A DNA stretch of 64,000 nucleotides, taken from assembly GCF_042680565.1 (NCBI RefSeq), contig NZ_JBHUEJ010000036.1, forward strand, positions 310,001-374,000, given 5' to 3'. The position numbers and the translations under genes are program-made. The notes under the pieces are model-generated. The model made no database searches, was not told the origin of the DNA, and worked only from the letters and a program-made list of their open reading frames with translations. The stretch comes from Ottowia flava. GTDB lineage: Bacteria > Pseudomonadota > Gammaproteobacteria > Burkholderiales > Burkholderiaceae_C. This document shows positions 28,412 through 36,556 of this stretch, one piece after another; the stretch's first letter is position 1; each line of letters opens with the position of its first letter.

Positions 28412-29550
28412 AGCGAGGCTTGAAGGGCGGCCAGCTGGCGCGCGTTCTCGTCGGCGGTGCCGACCGTCAGGCGCAGGCAATTGGCCAGGGATGGGTGCAT
28501 TTTAGAAACGTTCTTGACCAGCACGCCACGGGTCTTCATGCCTTCGAACACGCGCGCGGCGGCGCCTTCATCATGGGTACCCTGGCCCAGCACGCGCACG
28601 AGAATCATGTTGCCTTCGCTGGGGTAGGCGCGCACCCCGGGCGTTTGCGCCAGCGCTTCCAAAAGCGCAGCACGCGCCGCACGAATGTCCTGGGCCTGCG
28701 CGGCAAAGACGCTTTCATGCTCGAGTGCGAACAGCGCGCATTCAGCGTTCAGCACACTGACGTTGTAGGGCGGGCGCACCTTGTCCAGCTCGCCGATCAG
28801 CCGCGCATCGCCCAGCAAGTAGCCCAGGCGCACGCCGGCCAGGCCGAACTTGCTGAGCGTGCGCATGATCAGCACGTGCGCGTGGCGCGCCGGCTCGGCA
28901 CGGGCGCGGTCAATCCAGCTGGCGGCAGCAAAGGGCTGGTAAGCCTCGTCCATCACCACCAGACCGCCTTGGGCGCCCTGCGCATCGATGATGCGTTCAA
29001 TCGCGCCGGCGTCCCACAGGTTGGCGGTGGGGTTGTTGGGGTAGGCCAGGTAGACGATGGCGGGCCGGTGCTGGGCGATGGCGGCCAGCATGGCGGCCTC
29101 GTTCAGCTCGAAGTCGGCGCTCAAGGGCACGCCATGGAAGGCCAGGCCTTGCAGTTGCGCGCTCATGGCGTACATGACGAAGCCAGGCACTGGCGCCACG
29201 ATCGATGCGCCCGGGATGTCGCAGGCCATGGCCAGCAGGCTGATCAGCTCGTCCGAACCATTGCCCAGCATCAGCGACCAGCCCTCGGGCGGCGCCGCGT
29301 AGGCGTGCAGCGCGGCTTTCAGCGCATCAACGCTCGGACCGGGGTAGCGGTTGATCGCCACCTCGCCCAGCCGGCGGCCCAGCTCGGCCCGCAACTGGGG
29401 CGGCAAACGGTGCGAGTTCTCCATCGCATCGAGCTTGAGCAGGCCAGTGGCGTCCTGCACGGCGTAGGCGTGCATGCCCTGCACGTCGTGGCGGATGCGC
29501 GCCAGCGCAGACAGGGAAACATCGGACTGGAAGGTGGAATCAGCTTTCAT
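28408..29550 (-). CDS. hisC: Histidinol-phosphate aminotransferase
   Basis: PLP enzyme of step seven. The 380 residues include LDAMENSHRLPPQLR, MLGNGSDELISLL, YPNNPTANLW, the Asp/Tyr pair in VMDEAYQPFA, and the PLP lysine in MRTLSKFGLAGVRLGYLLG. The start codon overlaps the end of the PIN toxin gene by 11 bases and has no strong ribosome site of its own, so translation may be coupled to the toxin. hisD, its usual upstream neighbour, is 10.6 kb away. Confidence 0.96.
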   Translation of the reverse strand: MKADSTFQSDVSLSALARIRHDVQGMHAYAVQDATGLLKLDAMENSHRLPPQLRAELGRRLGEVAINRYPGPSVDALKAALHAYAAPPEGWSLMLGNGSDELISLLAMACDIPGASIVAPVPGFVMYAMSAQLQGLAFHGVPLSADFELNEAAMLAAIAQHRPAIVYLAYPNNPTANLWDAGAIERIIDAQGAQGGLVVMDEAYQPFAAASWIDRARAEPARHAHVLIMRTLSKFGLAGVRLGYLLGDARLIGELDKVRPPYNVSVLNAECALFALEHESVFAAQAQDIRAARAALLEALAQTPGVRAYPSEGNMILVRVLGQGTHDEGAAARVFEGMKTRGVLVKNVSKMHPSLANCLRLTVGTADENARQLAALQASL

Positions 29551-30013
29551 CGTCGGTCATCAGCAAGGCATCGGTCGGCAATTCGGCCGGCGCGATCAGG
29601 AAGGGGTTGAGCACCTGGACGGTGTCGAAGCGCTGCGCATTCGGCAGTTCATCGCTCAGCAGGTAGCGACACCCCTGCTGCTGGGCGGACGACACGGCCA
29701 GCGCATCCCAGTAGCCCAGCGCGTACCGATCCTGCAGCGACCATGCGCCGTCGATGGTGTAGGTGTCGAGGTGCGGCGGCTGCCACTGGCGCAGCTGGCG
29801 CACCAGGGCACGCGCCTGTTGCAGCGGGGCGGGCGGGCCAAAGCAGGTCACGGCGTTCTGGTAGAGCTCGTTGAGCACCTGCGTGCTGATGCGCCCCGTG
29901 CGCTGCTGCCAGCACCAGCGCACCCATTCGCGCGCGCGCGCCTGCAGGGCGATGTCGCGCGCGTCCACGGTGCGCAGCAGCACCGGCGTGTCAACGAAAA
30001 CGAGCGCGCTCAT
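29540..30013 (-). CDS. PIN-domain ribonuclease toxin
   Basis: Predicted VapC-type RNase, 157 residues. Acidic residues of the PIN active site are seen in FVDTPVLLR (first Asp, with Pro replacing the usual Asn), TQVLNELYQN (Glu), YWDALAVSSA (Asp) and YLLSDELP (Asp). It overlaps the antitoxin gene by 23 bases upstream and the hisC start by 11 bases downstream, so all three are likely one transcript. Its RNA target cannot be read from sequence. Confidence 0.88.
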   Translation of the reverse strand: MSALVFVDTPVLLRTVDARDIALQARAREWVRWCWQQRTGRISTQVLNELYQNAVTCFGPPAPLQQARALVRQLRQWQPPHLDTYTIDGAWSLQDRYALGYWDALAVSSAQQQGCRYLLSDELPNAQRFDTVQVLNPFLIAPAELPTDALLMTDDES

Positions 30014-30227
30014 ACATGGTGTCCCGGTCGAGGTAAGCGCCGGCGCTCTCGCCCCAGCTCTCGAACCGAAGGGCTCCACGCATGGCCTGCGCGTAGGCAT
30101 CTTCCTGGCGCATTTTTTCGGCCAGCATTTCACCCACCATGCGCGACACGCTGCTGCCGCGCTTGGCCGCCTCCACCCGCGCCCATTCGAGCACGGCGTC
30201 GTCCACGGTGATGGTGACGTTTTTCAT
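29991..30227 (-). CDS. Ribbon-helix-helix antitoxin
   Basis: A 78-residue partner of the PIN toxin. The N-terminal strand and helix pair (MKNVTITVDDAVLEWARVEA then SSVSRMVGEMLAEKM) is a MetJ/CopG-type DNA-binding fold; the C-terminal 30 residues (ESWGESAGAYLDRDTMYERA) should wrap the toxin. ATG at 30227 has no ribosome site, and a TAAGAT box at 30235-30240 (minus) would place transcription start about at the ATG, suggesting a leaderless message. A perfect 23-bp palindrome lies just upstream. Confidence 0.87.
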   Translation of the reverse strand: MKNVTITVDDAVLEWARVEAAKRGSSVSRMVGEMLAEKMRQEDAYAQAMRGALRFESWGESAGAYLDRDTMYERARFR

Positions 30228-30234
30228 GATCGAA

Positions 30235-30274
30235 ATCTTACACGAACTCAGTGCAACACGAAATTCGTGTTGCA
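30235..30274 (-). promoter_or_regulatory. Toxin-antitoxin promoter and operator palindrome
   Basis: A 23-bp palindrome at 30252-30274 with arms TGCAACACGAA and TTCGTGTTGCA around one central base. A further half site CACGAA lies at 30241-30246, 16 bases from the same hexamer in the arm. A -10-like TAAGAT box lies at 30235-30240 (minus); the -35 region would fall inside the palindrome. This is the arrangement expected for autorepression by a ribbon-helix-helix antitoxin. Confidence 0.75.
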
Positions 30275-30778
30275 GTTTTGTGCGATGCAAGGCACTCCGG
30301 CGATCTGCGTTGTTGGCGTAGTCCCATCACCAAAAACGTCGACCCCCATCGGTTCGGTTGAAGCCTATCGGCTCAGACGCCTTCAAGCACAGACCACCGC
30401 CAGCCGACTCGACGTGCAGAACCGGCGAACCCGTCATTCGACAGGTCGCTTTGAACACTGGCGCCCCCCACGGCGGCCCATGTGAAGCCCAAGCGCCACG
30501 GAACGCGCCGACTGCCGTGCATCGATGACAGATTGACCCAACCCAATTCACTATTAACTTAATAGCTAGTTGCGCAATCCAGGCAAGCGCTTGAGGCACT
30601 TTCTTCATCAAAAGTATGAAGCTGCCTTAGCACAGCCTCATGACACCGTGATGTTGCTCGCATCCGGACCGTTCCCAACTGCGGCCGACCCCAGCTGGGA
30701 ACGCCCCGTCTGTTCAGCAGACGCTTGCAGCTGTGCAATAGCACCATCGCTGCCCTCTGGCGGCAAGGAGTTGACACC
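30275..30778. other. 504-base stretch without a supported gene
   Basis: Between the divergent antitoxin and HNH toxin genes I see no coding sequence with a plausible product on either strand. It contains one repeat copy (30550-30582) and a TTGACC hexamer at 30533-30538 that could be a -35 box on the plus strand, without a good -10. The promoter of the toxin-immunity pair should lie here. Confidence 0.4.
30550..30582 (+). repeat. Dispersed repeat, copy 7 (partial)
   Basis: CTATT-aactt-AATAG followed by CTAGTTGCGCAATCCAGG: the stem-loop and core are kept, the GGGCCAGAGG tail is lost. Confidence 0.55.
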
Positions 30779-31954
30779 ATGACGACACCGCCGATTGGCG
30801 GCGCGGGCTGGCGTGCGGCTGCGGCCGGCGCACAAGGCCTGTCGCCCCTGGCCCGATCCACCCTGGAAGGCGCGCGCACGCTGGGCGCCGTCAATGGCCA
30901 GCAGCTGGCTGACGCCATCGCCCGACTGCCCGATGCCGCCCAACGGCGCCGGGTGCTGCAGGAAGTCGCCCCTGAACTGGCCCCCGGTGAACTGGCGAGC
31001 ACCCAATCAGCGCTGCGCGAGCGCGGCGTCGACGCGGGCCCCCCCGCCTCGGGCGGCGCGCGTCCGAATGCCGACGCCGATCTGGCGCTGGACCTGACGC
31101 AGATCGGTCTGGACGTCGCCGGCCTGTTCGACCCGACGCCGATCTCGGACGGCGCGAACGCGCTGATCTCGATCGGCCGCGGCGACTGGCTGGGCGCGGG
31201 CCTGAGCGCGATCAGCATGGTCCCTTACATCGGCGATGCAGCCAAGCTGGGCAAGCTGGGCAAATACGCGCAGACCGTGGCCAACGCGGTGGAAGCCGCC
31301 GCACGCAACCCCGCGCTGCGCCAAAGTCTGGAGCCGGGCATCCGCGCCATTGGCAATGCGCTCGACAAGGTGCCGCTGGACAAGCTGCCCGACAGCCTGC
31401 GCCAACAGCTGACCACGCTGAAGGAGTTGACGCAGTCGTTCGGCCAGGGCGCAGGTCGCGCCGGCGCCCGCGGCGCCGAGAACGTGGCCGAGGGTGCCAC
31501 CGATGCCACGCGCCTGGCCGCCGGCGCCGCCCGCGTCGGTGCGCAGCCGGCGTGGGGGCGCTATCTGGACGACATCACCTTGCAGACCGGCCGTTCGGTG
31601 ACGACCGAGCAGCAGCGCCTGCTGACCGACTACCTGACGCACCACAACCCCACGCGCCTCAGCACGGCAGAGTCCAAGGCGCACCGCGCAGATTTCAACC
31701 GCGTCAAGAACGACCTGATCACCCAGTGGGAGAAGCAGACCGGCCAGGCCTGGCCGCGCTACACCGAAGACCTGCATTCCGCCAACGGCACGCTGGTGCG
31801 CAAGGCCGGCCAGCCCTATGATGCCCACCACATCATCGAAAGCAGCTACGGCGGCCCCGCCGAATGGTGGAACATGCACCCGGCGCGCTTCCCCGACCAG
31901 CACCAGCAAGGCATCCACCGCGCCGGCGGCCCCGCCAGCCAGATATTCCCCTGA
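30779..31954 (+). CDS. Polymorphic toxin with C-terminal HNH nuclease domain
   Basis: A 391-residue predicted antibacterial toxin. Residues 1-95 are helical and unrecognised. A pretoxin-like hydrophobic hairpin follows at about 100-150 (DPTPISDGANALISIGRG, DWLGAGLSAISMVPYIGDAA), then an Ala/Gly-rich linker. The last about 60 residues carry an HNH/Endo VII-type site: AHHIIESSYGGPAEWWNMHP and QHQQGIHRAGG. The ATG at 30779 has AAGGAG eight bases upstream. No signal peptide, VgrG, PAAR, Rhs or two-partner elements are present, so the delivery route is unknown. An immunity gene follows after 6 bases. Confidence 0.83.
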   Translation: MTTPPIGGAGWRAAAAGAQGLSPLARSTLEGARTLGAVNGQQLADAIARLPDAAQRRRVLQEVAPELAPGELASTQSALRERGVDAGPPASGGARPNADADLALDLTQIGLDVAGLFDPTPISDGANALISIGRGDWLGAGLSAISMVPYIGDAAKLGKLGKYAQTVANAVEAAARNPALRQSLEPGIRAIGNALDKVPLDKLPDSLRQQLTTLKELTQSFGQGAGRAGARGAENVAEGATDATRLAAGAARVGAQPAWGRYLDDITLQTGRSVTTEQQRLLTDYLTHHNPTRLSTAESKAHRADFNRVKNDLITQWEKQTGQAWPRYTEDLHSANGTLVRKAGQPYDAHHIIESSYGGPAEWWNMHPARFPDQHQQGIHRAGGPASQIFP

Positions 31955-31960
31955 CCGACC

Positions 31961-32362
31961 ATGAGCCAGTTCAACGACCTGATCGCCGAAAAAGGCACCG
32001 GAACGGCCTGCGACCAGCTGACGCCCCTGACCGGCGAGGCGCTGGCGAGCCTGCAGCGCGACGAGCCCGGCCTGCCCGCGGGCTACGTCGACTTCTTAAG
32101 CCATGTCGGGTTTGGGCCCATCGGCGACGACAGCTTCATGCTGTATAGCGGCCTGCTGGCGCCCGAGGAACTGTACGGCCAGACACCGCCTGGCTTGGCG
32201 GCAGTGCAGCTGTTCGGCGACGACTTCGCGGGCTACGCCAGCGGCTTCGACACCGCCAACGGCTGGCGCATCGTCGAGATCGACCCGACCAGCCACGAGG
32301 CCACCGAGGTGGCGCGCGATTTCGCGGCGTTCATTCGGTTGAAGATCGCGGCGGCCAGTTGA
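31961..32362 (+). CDS. SMI1/KNR4 (SUKH) family immunity protein
   Basis: A 133-residue acidic protein with the SUKH-type motif LPAGYVDFLSHVGFGPIGDD and a later GWRIVEIDP strand. SUKH proteins are common immunity partners of HNH/Endo VII toxins, and this gene lies 6 bases after such a toxin on the same strand, so it is read as its cognate immunity protein. It should act in the cytoplasm by binding the nuclease domain. Confidence 0.85.
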   Translation: MSQFNDLIAEKGTGTACDQLTPLTGEALASLQRDEPGLPAGYVDFLSHVGFGPIGDDSFMLYSGLLAPEELYGQTPPGLAAVQLFGDDFAGYASGFDTANGWRIVEIDPTSHEATEVARDFAAFIRLKIAAAS

Positions 32363-32408
32363 GCCGCCTGCGTAGCGGGCCGGGCTGCGTTGCGCAGATG
32401 GTCATAAC

Positions 32409-32470
32409 TGCTACTAATTTACCAGCGTTCTGGGCAGATAGATCACAGGCTAACAGCCGATTTGACCTGA
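32409..32470 (+). repeat. Dispersed repeat, copy 8 (degenerate)
   Basis: GCTACTAATTTACCAGCG, TTCTGGGCAGATAGATCACA, GGCTAACAGCCGATTTGACC keeps the order stem-loop, core, tail of the repeat but with many changes. Lies between the immunity gene and the convergent oxidoreductase. Confidence 0.4.
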
Positions 32471-32521
32471 AATCCCTTTGAACAACCGCTGGCCCAACGG
32501 AAGCGCACACTCAGGCGCGCT

Positions 32522-33697
32522 TCAGATCACGTTGCGCTCCAGCAGCGGGCGGCCTTCGAGCACTCGCTCCCAGCCGAGCGGCGTCAGGTCCAGCGTTTGG
32601 TACGCCCCGGTGGTGATCAGCTCGGCCAGTGCCCGACCGACCGCGGGCGACTGCTGCAGGCCATGGCCGGAAAAGCCGTTGGCAAAGACGAGGTTGGTGC
32701 AGGCCGGGTGCAGGCCCACGATGCCGTTGTGGTCGAAGGTGTTCATCTCGTAGTACCCGGCCCAGGCGCGCTGCAGGCGCAGCGCCTCGAACGCCGGAAT
32801 GCGCTCGGCCAGCGTGGGCCACACGAGTTCCTCGAACGCTGCCAGGTCCGGTTGGTCGAGCGGCAGGTCGTCCGCATCGGCGCCGGCAGGCGGCGCGAAG
32901 CCAGTGATGAAGCCTCGCCCTTCCGGCCGCAGCCAAATGCCAGACGGGTCGATCAGCAGCGGGCAATCCAGCAGTGGCGCGGGGCAGGTAACGCTGAAGA
33001 CAGTGCGGCGGCGCGCCACCACGGGCAGGTCGATCCCCGCCCATTGGGCCACCCGACGCGCCCACGGCCCCGCAGCGTTGACGAACACGTTGGCCGCCAG
33101 ACGCTCTCCATTCGATAGCTGACTGCGCAGGATGGTCAATCGATTGGCCTCAATCCGACTGTCCAAACCAATCACTTCGGCATGCACGTAGCGCGCCCCT
33201 TGTGCACGCGCCTGCGCGCGCCAAGCCTGCAACAGGCCGTACCCGTCAAACCAGCCTTCGCCGCTGAGCCCGAGCGAGGCCAGCGCCAGGTCGTCCGTGC
33301 GCAGCCAGTCAAAGCGCTGGCGCAGCGCCCCCGGCGCCAGCAGGGCCACATCCACGCCGTGCGCGCGCTGCAACGCATGGTTGGCCCGCAGCACCGGTGC
33401 ACCGGCTTCGGTGGCAAGGTACAGGTACCCGGCTTCGTGCAGGTCGACCTGCGGCAGCGCGCGCAGCACCTCCACGCCGTAGCGCGAAAGGGCGATGTTG
33501 ATGTCGGTCGAAAACTGCTGGCGGATCGACGAAGCGGACAGTGCCGACGAGGCCAATGCGTAGGTCGGATCGCGCTCTACCACGGTGACACTGCACGGGC
33601 GCTCCGCCTGGCGTGCCGGTTGCGTGAGCTGCGCCGCCACGGCGCTGCCGATGGCGCCGCCGCCGATGATGACGATGTGGGGTGGTGATGCGCCCAT
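32522..33697 (-). CDS. DAO-type FAD-dependent oxidoreductase
   Basis: A 391-residue flavoenzyme of the D-amino-acid oxidase/FOXRED1-like superfamily. The FAD dinucleotide fold is HIVIIGGGAIGSAVAAQL, the second FAD contact is AAGPWARRVAQWAG, and the C-terminal FANGFSGHGLQQSPAVGRAL is typical of sarcosine/glycine oxidase relatives. Substrate is not predictable. Its coding DNA contains a match to the dispersed repeat at 33110-33150, encoding the segment NRLTILRSQLSNGE. No partner subunits are adjacent. Confidence 0.88.
   Translation of the reverse strand: MGASPPHIVIIGGGAIGSAVAAQLTQPARQAERPCSVTVVERDPTYALASSALSASSIRQQFSTDINIALSRYGVEVLRALPQVDLHEAGYLYLATEAGAPVLRANHALQRAHGVDVALLAPGALRQRFDWLRTDDLALASLGLSGEGWFDGYGLLQAWRAQARAQGARYVHAEVIGLDSRIEANRLTILRSQLSNGERLAANVFVNAAGPWARRVAQWAGIDLPVVARRRTVFSVTCPAPLLDCPLLIDPSGIWLRPEGRGFITGFAPPAGADADDLPLDQPDLAAFEELVWPTLAERIPAFEALRLQRAWAGYYEMNTFDHNGIVGLHPACTNLVFANGFSGHGLQQSPAVGRALAELITTGAYQTLDLTPLGWERVLEGRPLLERNVI
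33110..33150 (+). repeat. Dispersed repeat inside the FAD oxidoreductase gene
   Basis: TTCGATAGCTGACTGCGCAG then GATGGTCAATCGATTGGCC matches the forward repeat core and part of the tail. The frame is kept, so the repeat is translated in the antisense sense of its own orientation as part of the protein. Confidence 0.6.
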
Positions 33698-33805
33698 GCC
33701 GACTCGCTGGTGGATCTACCGACATGGTAGCGATGCAGGTGAGATCTTCGCCAGTCGCGCGCATCGTCACGCGACACAGGCCGGCCCCGTGCCAGTGAAC
33801 GCGCG

Positions 33806-34276
33806 TCAAGCGGGCGAGGAGCGCATACCGTAGACCTTGCCATTCAGGAACAGATATTCGGCGCGCAGCACCGGCTCGCCCTTGTCTTCCTTGAAGGTGA
33901 AGCCCAGCAGACCCAGGTGTTGCCCTTCCTTGATCTCGGGCACTTGCCAGGCGTTCAGGCGCTGCAATGGCGCCAACTCGATCTCCCAGCGGGTTTCGGT
34001 GCGCCTGGGCAGCGTGGCTCGCGCCAAGATCGCCTTGCCGTCCACGGCCGACGTTTGCGCTGGCAGCGTCCGGTTGGGCAGGTCGGCCGGCAACTTCAGG
34101 CCGGCGGTCACTTCCAGCATGAATTCGGCATGCGGATTGCGCCACTTCACGTTACGCGCAGTGCCCTCCAGATAGATGGGGCGGTCTTGGTCAAAGCTGC
34201 TCCAGCCATGGTGGGCACGGGCCGCGAGCGGCGCGGAGGCGGCAACCAGCAGCAGGGCTCGTCTTGTGATCGGCAT
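33806..34276 (-). CDS. DUF6152-type exported protein
   Basis: A 156-residue protein with a cleavable signal containing a double Arg (ITRRALLLVAASAPLAARA). The mature part begins HHGWSSFDQDRPIYLEGTAR and contains KWRNPHAEFMLEV, the pattern of DUF6152, a periplasmic domain of unknown role. ATG at 34276 has AAGGAG eight bases upstream. Lies 16 bases after the four-helix membrane gene, probably in one operon with it. Confidence 0.78.
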   Translation of the reverse strand: MPITRRALLLVAASAPLAARAHHGWSSFDQDRPIYLEGTARNVKWRNPHAEFMLEVTAGLKLPADLPNRTLPAQTSAVDGKAILARATLPRRTETRWEIELAPLQRLNAWQVPEIKEGQHLGLLGFTFKEDKGEPVLRAEYLFLNGKVYGMRSSPA

Positions 34277-34292
34277 GCAGGGCACTCCTTGA

Positions 34293-34712
34293 TCAGACAT
34301 AGGCAATCCAGCGGCCGCACACCAGCACACCCAGCCAGATCAGGGTAGACAGCAACATCAGCGCACGGGCCGTGCCGTCCAGACGCTGCAGGGAGCCTCG
34401 CAGGTGGAACCACAGCGCGTTACCGCCCGCCAAGCCGATCAACAGCATCTTGAGTGTGAAAGCGCGGTTCACGAGAAGTTCCTGCGGCTGCGAGGCGAAC
34501 ATGGTCAGGCCCGAACCCGCGGCCAAGGTAAATCCGAGCACAGCGAGCGTCAGGCTGAGGCGCGCCAACCCCTCCAGCGGCAGCGTTGCACCCAGACCGA
34601 ACACGCGGGCTTCCAGCAGGCAGAGGTTACCGAGCAGCAAGGCAATGCCGAGAAAATGGACGACCTCCAGCGTGGGGTAAACCCATGGGTGCGACAGCAG
34701 CGGCGCGAACAT
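34293..34712 (-). CDS. Four-helix membrane protein, DUF6644-like
   Basis: A 139-residue membrane protein with four predicted helices. The N-terminal segment (YPTLEVVHFLGIALLLGNLC) with its His, the hydrophobic helices and the pairing with a DUF6152 gene resemble the DUF6644 group; the call rests on pattern recognition. A His in the first helix and conserved Arg (ARVFGLG) could bind haem or copper, but that is speculation. Confidence 0.65.
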   Translation of the reverse strand: MFAPLLSHPWVYPTLEVVHFLGIALLLGNLCLLEARVFGLGATLPLEGLARLSLTLAVLGFTLAAGSGLTMFASQPQELLVNRAFTLKMLLIGLAGGNALWFHLRGSLQRLDGTARALMLLSTLIWLGVLVCGRWIAYV

Positions 34713-34782
34713 GCGGGCATCGTAGCGGGCTTGCGTTCAATCGAGGCGACGTTGGCGGGTGCGGCGAACGGTCTGCGCCCGC

Positions 34783-35301
34783 TCAACGGCCCCGCACCAG
34801 CGCGCGCACCGATGCACTGCGCAAATAACGCACCGCCGCGACGACCGGCAGCGCGACCGCGAGCAAGCCAACCAGCATGGCCACGATGTCTAGCCATTCC
34901 GGCTGACTGCCGAGTCCGGGGCTGTCCTGCGGCAGCTCCGAAAAGTCTGCAAAGACTTGCCACCCGAGCGCAGCTACCGCTGCGAGCTGCAGCAACACGA
35001 GCCAGCCAACACCCTCCAGCGTGGCGCGAGCCCAAGCCCGCCGCCGCAGCAGGCCAAAACCCGCCCAAACCGTCGCGGCCGCCAAAGCCACCTGAAACAA
35101 GGCGATACCTGCGACATGCCGCAACAGCCAAGCGATGACATCCACGTACCCGGGCACGCGACCAAGGTCCATCGGCTCACCCGGCAGTGTGGCCAACGCT
35201 GCCACCAAGACCTTGCCGGCGCTCAGCAAGACCCATAAACCGATCAGGATGGCCAGCCAGGCAATGATGCGAAGGCCCAGGGGGACTGGAGGTTGACTCA
35301 A
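34783..35301 (-). CDS. Four-helix membrane protein of unknown function
   Basis: A 172-residue protein with four clear membrane helices (IIAWLAILIGLWVLLSAGKV, VAGIALFQVALAAATVWAGF, VGWLVLLQLAAVAALGWQVF and DIVAMLVGLLAVALPVVAAV) and basic loops (RRRAWARATLE, RYLRSASVRALVRGR). I recognise no family. It lies between the SGNH gene and the DUF6644-like gene on the same strand. Confidence 0.65.
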   Translation of the reverse strand: MSQPPVPLGLRIIAWLAILIGLWVLLSAGKVLVAALATLPGEPMDLGRVPGYVDVIAWLLRHVAGIALFQVALAAATVWAGFGLLRRRAWARATLEGVGWLVLLQLAAVAALGWQVFADFSELPQDSPGLGSQPEWLDIVAMLVGLLAVALPVVAAVRYLRSASVRALVRGR

Positions 35302-35410
35302 GCCTGCGCTCCTAAGGACAGCATCGCAGGACGATCATCCATTCGCGCCAACTGGCCAGCATTGGGCCTCGTCGTGCATGGCTCCGTCCTAAAACCGCAA
35401 CGGCCGCGCC

Positions 35411-36547
35411 TCAGCGAAGGCGCCGAACGACCTCTTGCGCCATGGCTTTGGCGATCACGGCATTGCCGATGTCACCGAAGTGGAACTGGTCCAGAAAAAT
35501 CTCTTCTTCCTGTCGGCGGCCATCGAACAGGCCCGAGAGATTGACAAACAGGAAGTTCTTCGCAGGGACCTGCCCAAGGCCCTGGGCGATCTTGGCGTAG
35601 GCATCGCGGTAGTAGTCCCGCGACGGCGTCAGAAACTCAGCTTCGCGCGGGGAAAGCGCTTTCTTGGTTGCTGCGAGGTTGGGCTGCAAAAAATACAGCC
35701 AGTTGACTTTCAGCGCGCCGAGGTGCAGCGCGGTCGCGCCCAGGGTGGCGTTCTTGACCAACCGGGTGGCAACCACCTCGGCCGGCACCTTGCCGGTGGC
35801 TGCCGCCGCATGCACCAGTGCGGTCGGCGGCTTGCGACCGGCCACGGCCAGCGCCTGGTCGGCCAATGCGTTGACGTAGTCGTCCGAAAAAGTCGAGTAC
35901 CAAAGGATGTTGCGGCCTGCATCGCCCCAGAACACATCGTTGTTGCCAGACAGGGAGACGATAAGGTCGGGCTCCAGGTCGGACAGGTAGTTCTCGATCG
36001 CAATGCGCTCCTGCGTCGACGACCAAGCCGGGTTGGCGAAGGTGAAGACCTCGAACTTTCGCGGCGGGTGGGCCGCCCCTGTTTGGTTGAGCGCGGCCTC
36101 GAGCAGCGCGCCGATGGTCTTGTCCTGCGATGGTGCGCCGGAACCGTAGGCGGTGGAGCCGCCCGTCAGAAAGATCCGAAACGCGCCCGGCGCCTTCGGC
36201 ACACCGAGTTCTTTGTCGCTGCGCATCTGCCAGGAATTGATCGTCGCGTTCTGGTGCGCGCCCGGTTTGGGCGCGGTCCCGACAAATGGCGTCGGCTGGT
36301 TAGGCACCGCCCAGCTGACACGTTTCGGATCGATATTCGGATTGCTGTAAGCCTTGAAAATCTCGCTGCGCTGCCGGTCGGACAGCGGCGTGGCCTTGAG
36401 CACGCCGGCCAGCGTCTCGGCGCTCTCGTACGCGTCCGCGATGTGGGCGATGCGCTTCGCGCTGACGTAGGTCCCGGCCCAAAACCCCACGGCGACCAGG
36501 CTCGCCAACAACAAGGTCGGCAGGAGAACGAACCAGAGACGCTTCAT
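35411..36547 (-). CDS. SGNH/GDSL-family hydrolase, membrane anchored
   Basis: A 378-residue protein with one N-terminal helix (residues 4-25) and an extracytoplasmic SGNH domain. The catalytic blocks are GGSTAYGSG (Ser, residues about 131-139), the SGNNDVFW block with Asn, and DQFHFGDIGN with the Asp-His pair. The Ser is in GGST rather than GDSL. Such proteins act as esterases or acetyltransferases on surface glycans. It ends a five-gene run with DUF5989, SxtJ-like, carbamoyltransferase and SASA genes and is 9 bases after the DUF5989 stop. Confidence 0.85.
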   Translation of the reverse strand: MKRLWFVLLPTLLLASLVAVGFWAGTYVSAKRIAHIADAYESAETLAGVLKATPLSDRQRSEIFKAYSNPNIDPKRVSWAVPNQPTPFVGTAPKPGAHQNATINSWQMRSDKELGVPKAPGAFRIFLTGGSTAYGSGAPSQDKTIGALLEAALNQTGAAHPPRKFEVFTFANPAWSSTQERIAIENYLSDLEPDLIVSLSGNNDVFWGDAGRNILWYSTFSDDYVNALADQALAVAGRKPPTALVHAAAATGKVPAEVVATRLVKNATLGATALHLGALKVNWLYFLQPNLAATKKALSPREAEFLTPSRDYYRDAYAKIAQGLGQVPAKNFLFVNLSGLFDGRRQEEEIFLDQFHFGDIGNAVIAKAMAQEVVRRLR

Positions 36548-36556
36548 TGCGCGGGC

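Noticed and set aside
30779..31954. Type VI secretion effector assignment for the HNH toxin
   Set aside because: No VgrG, PAAR, Rhs or adaptor gene nearby and no N-terminal marker motif, so the secretion route is left open.
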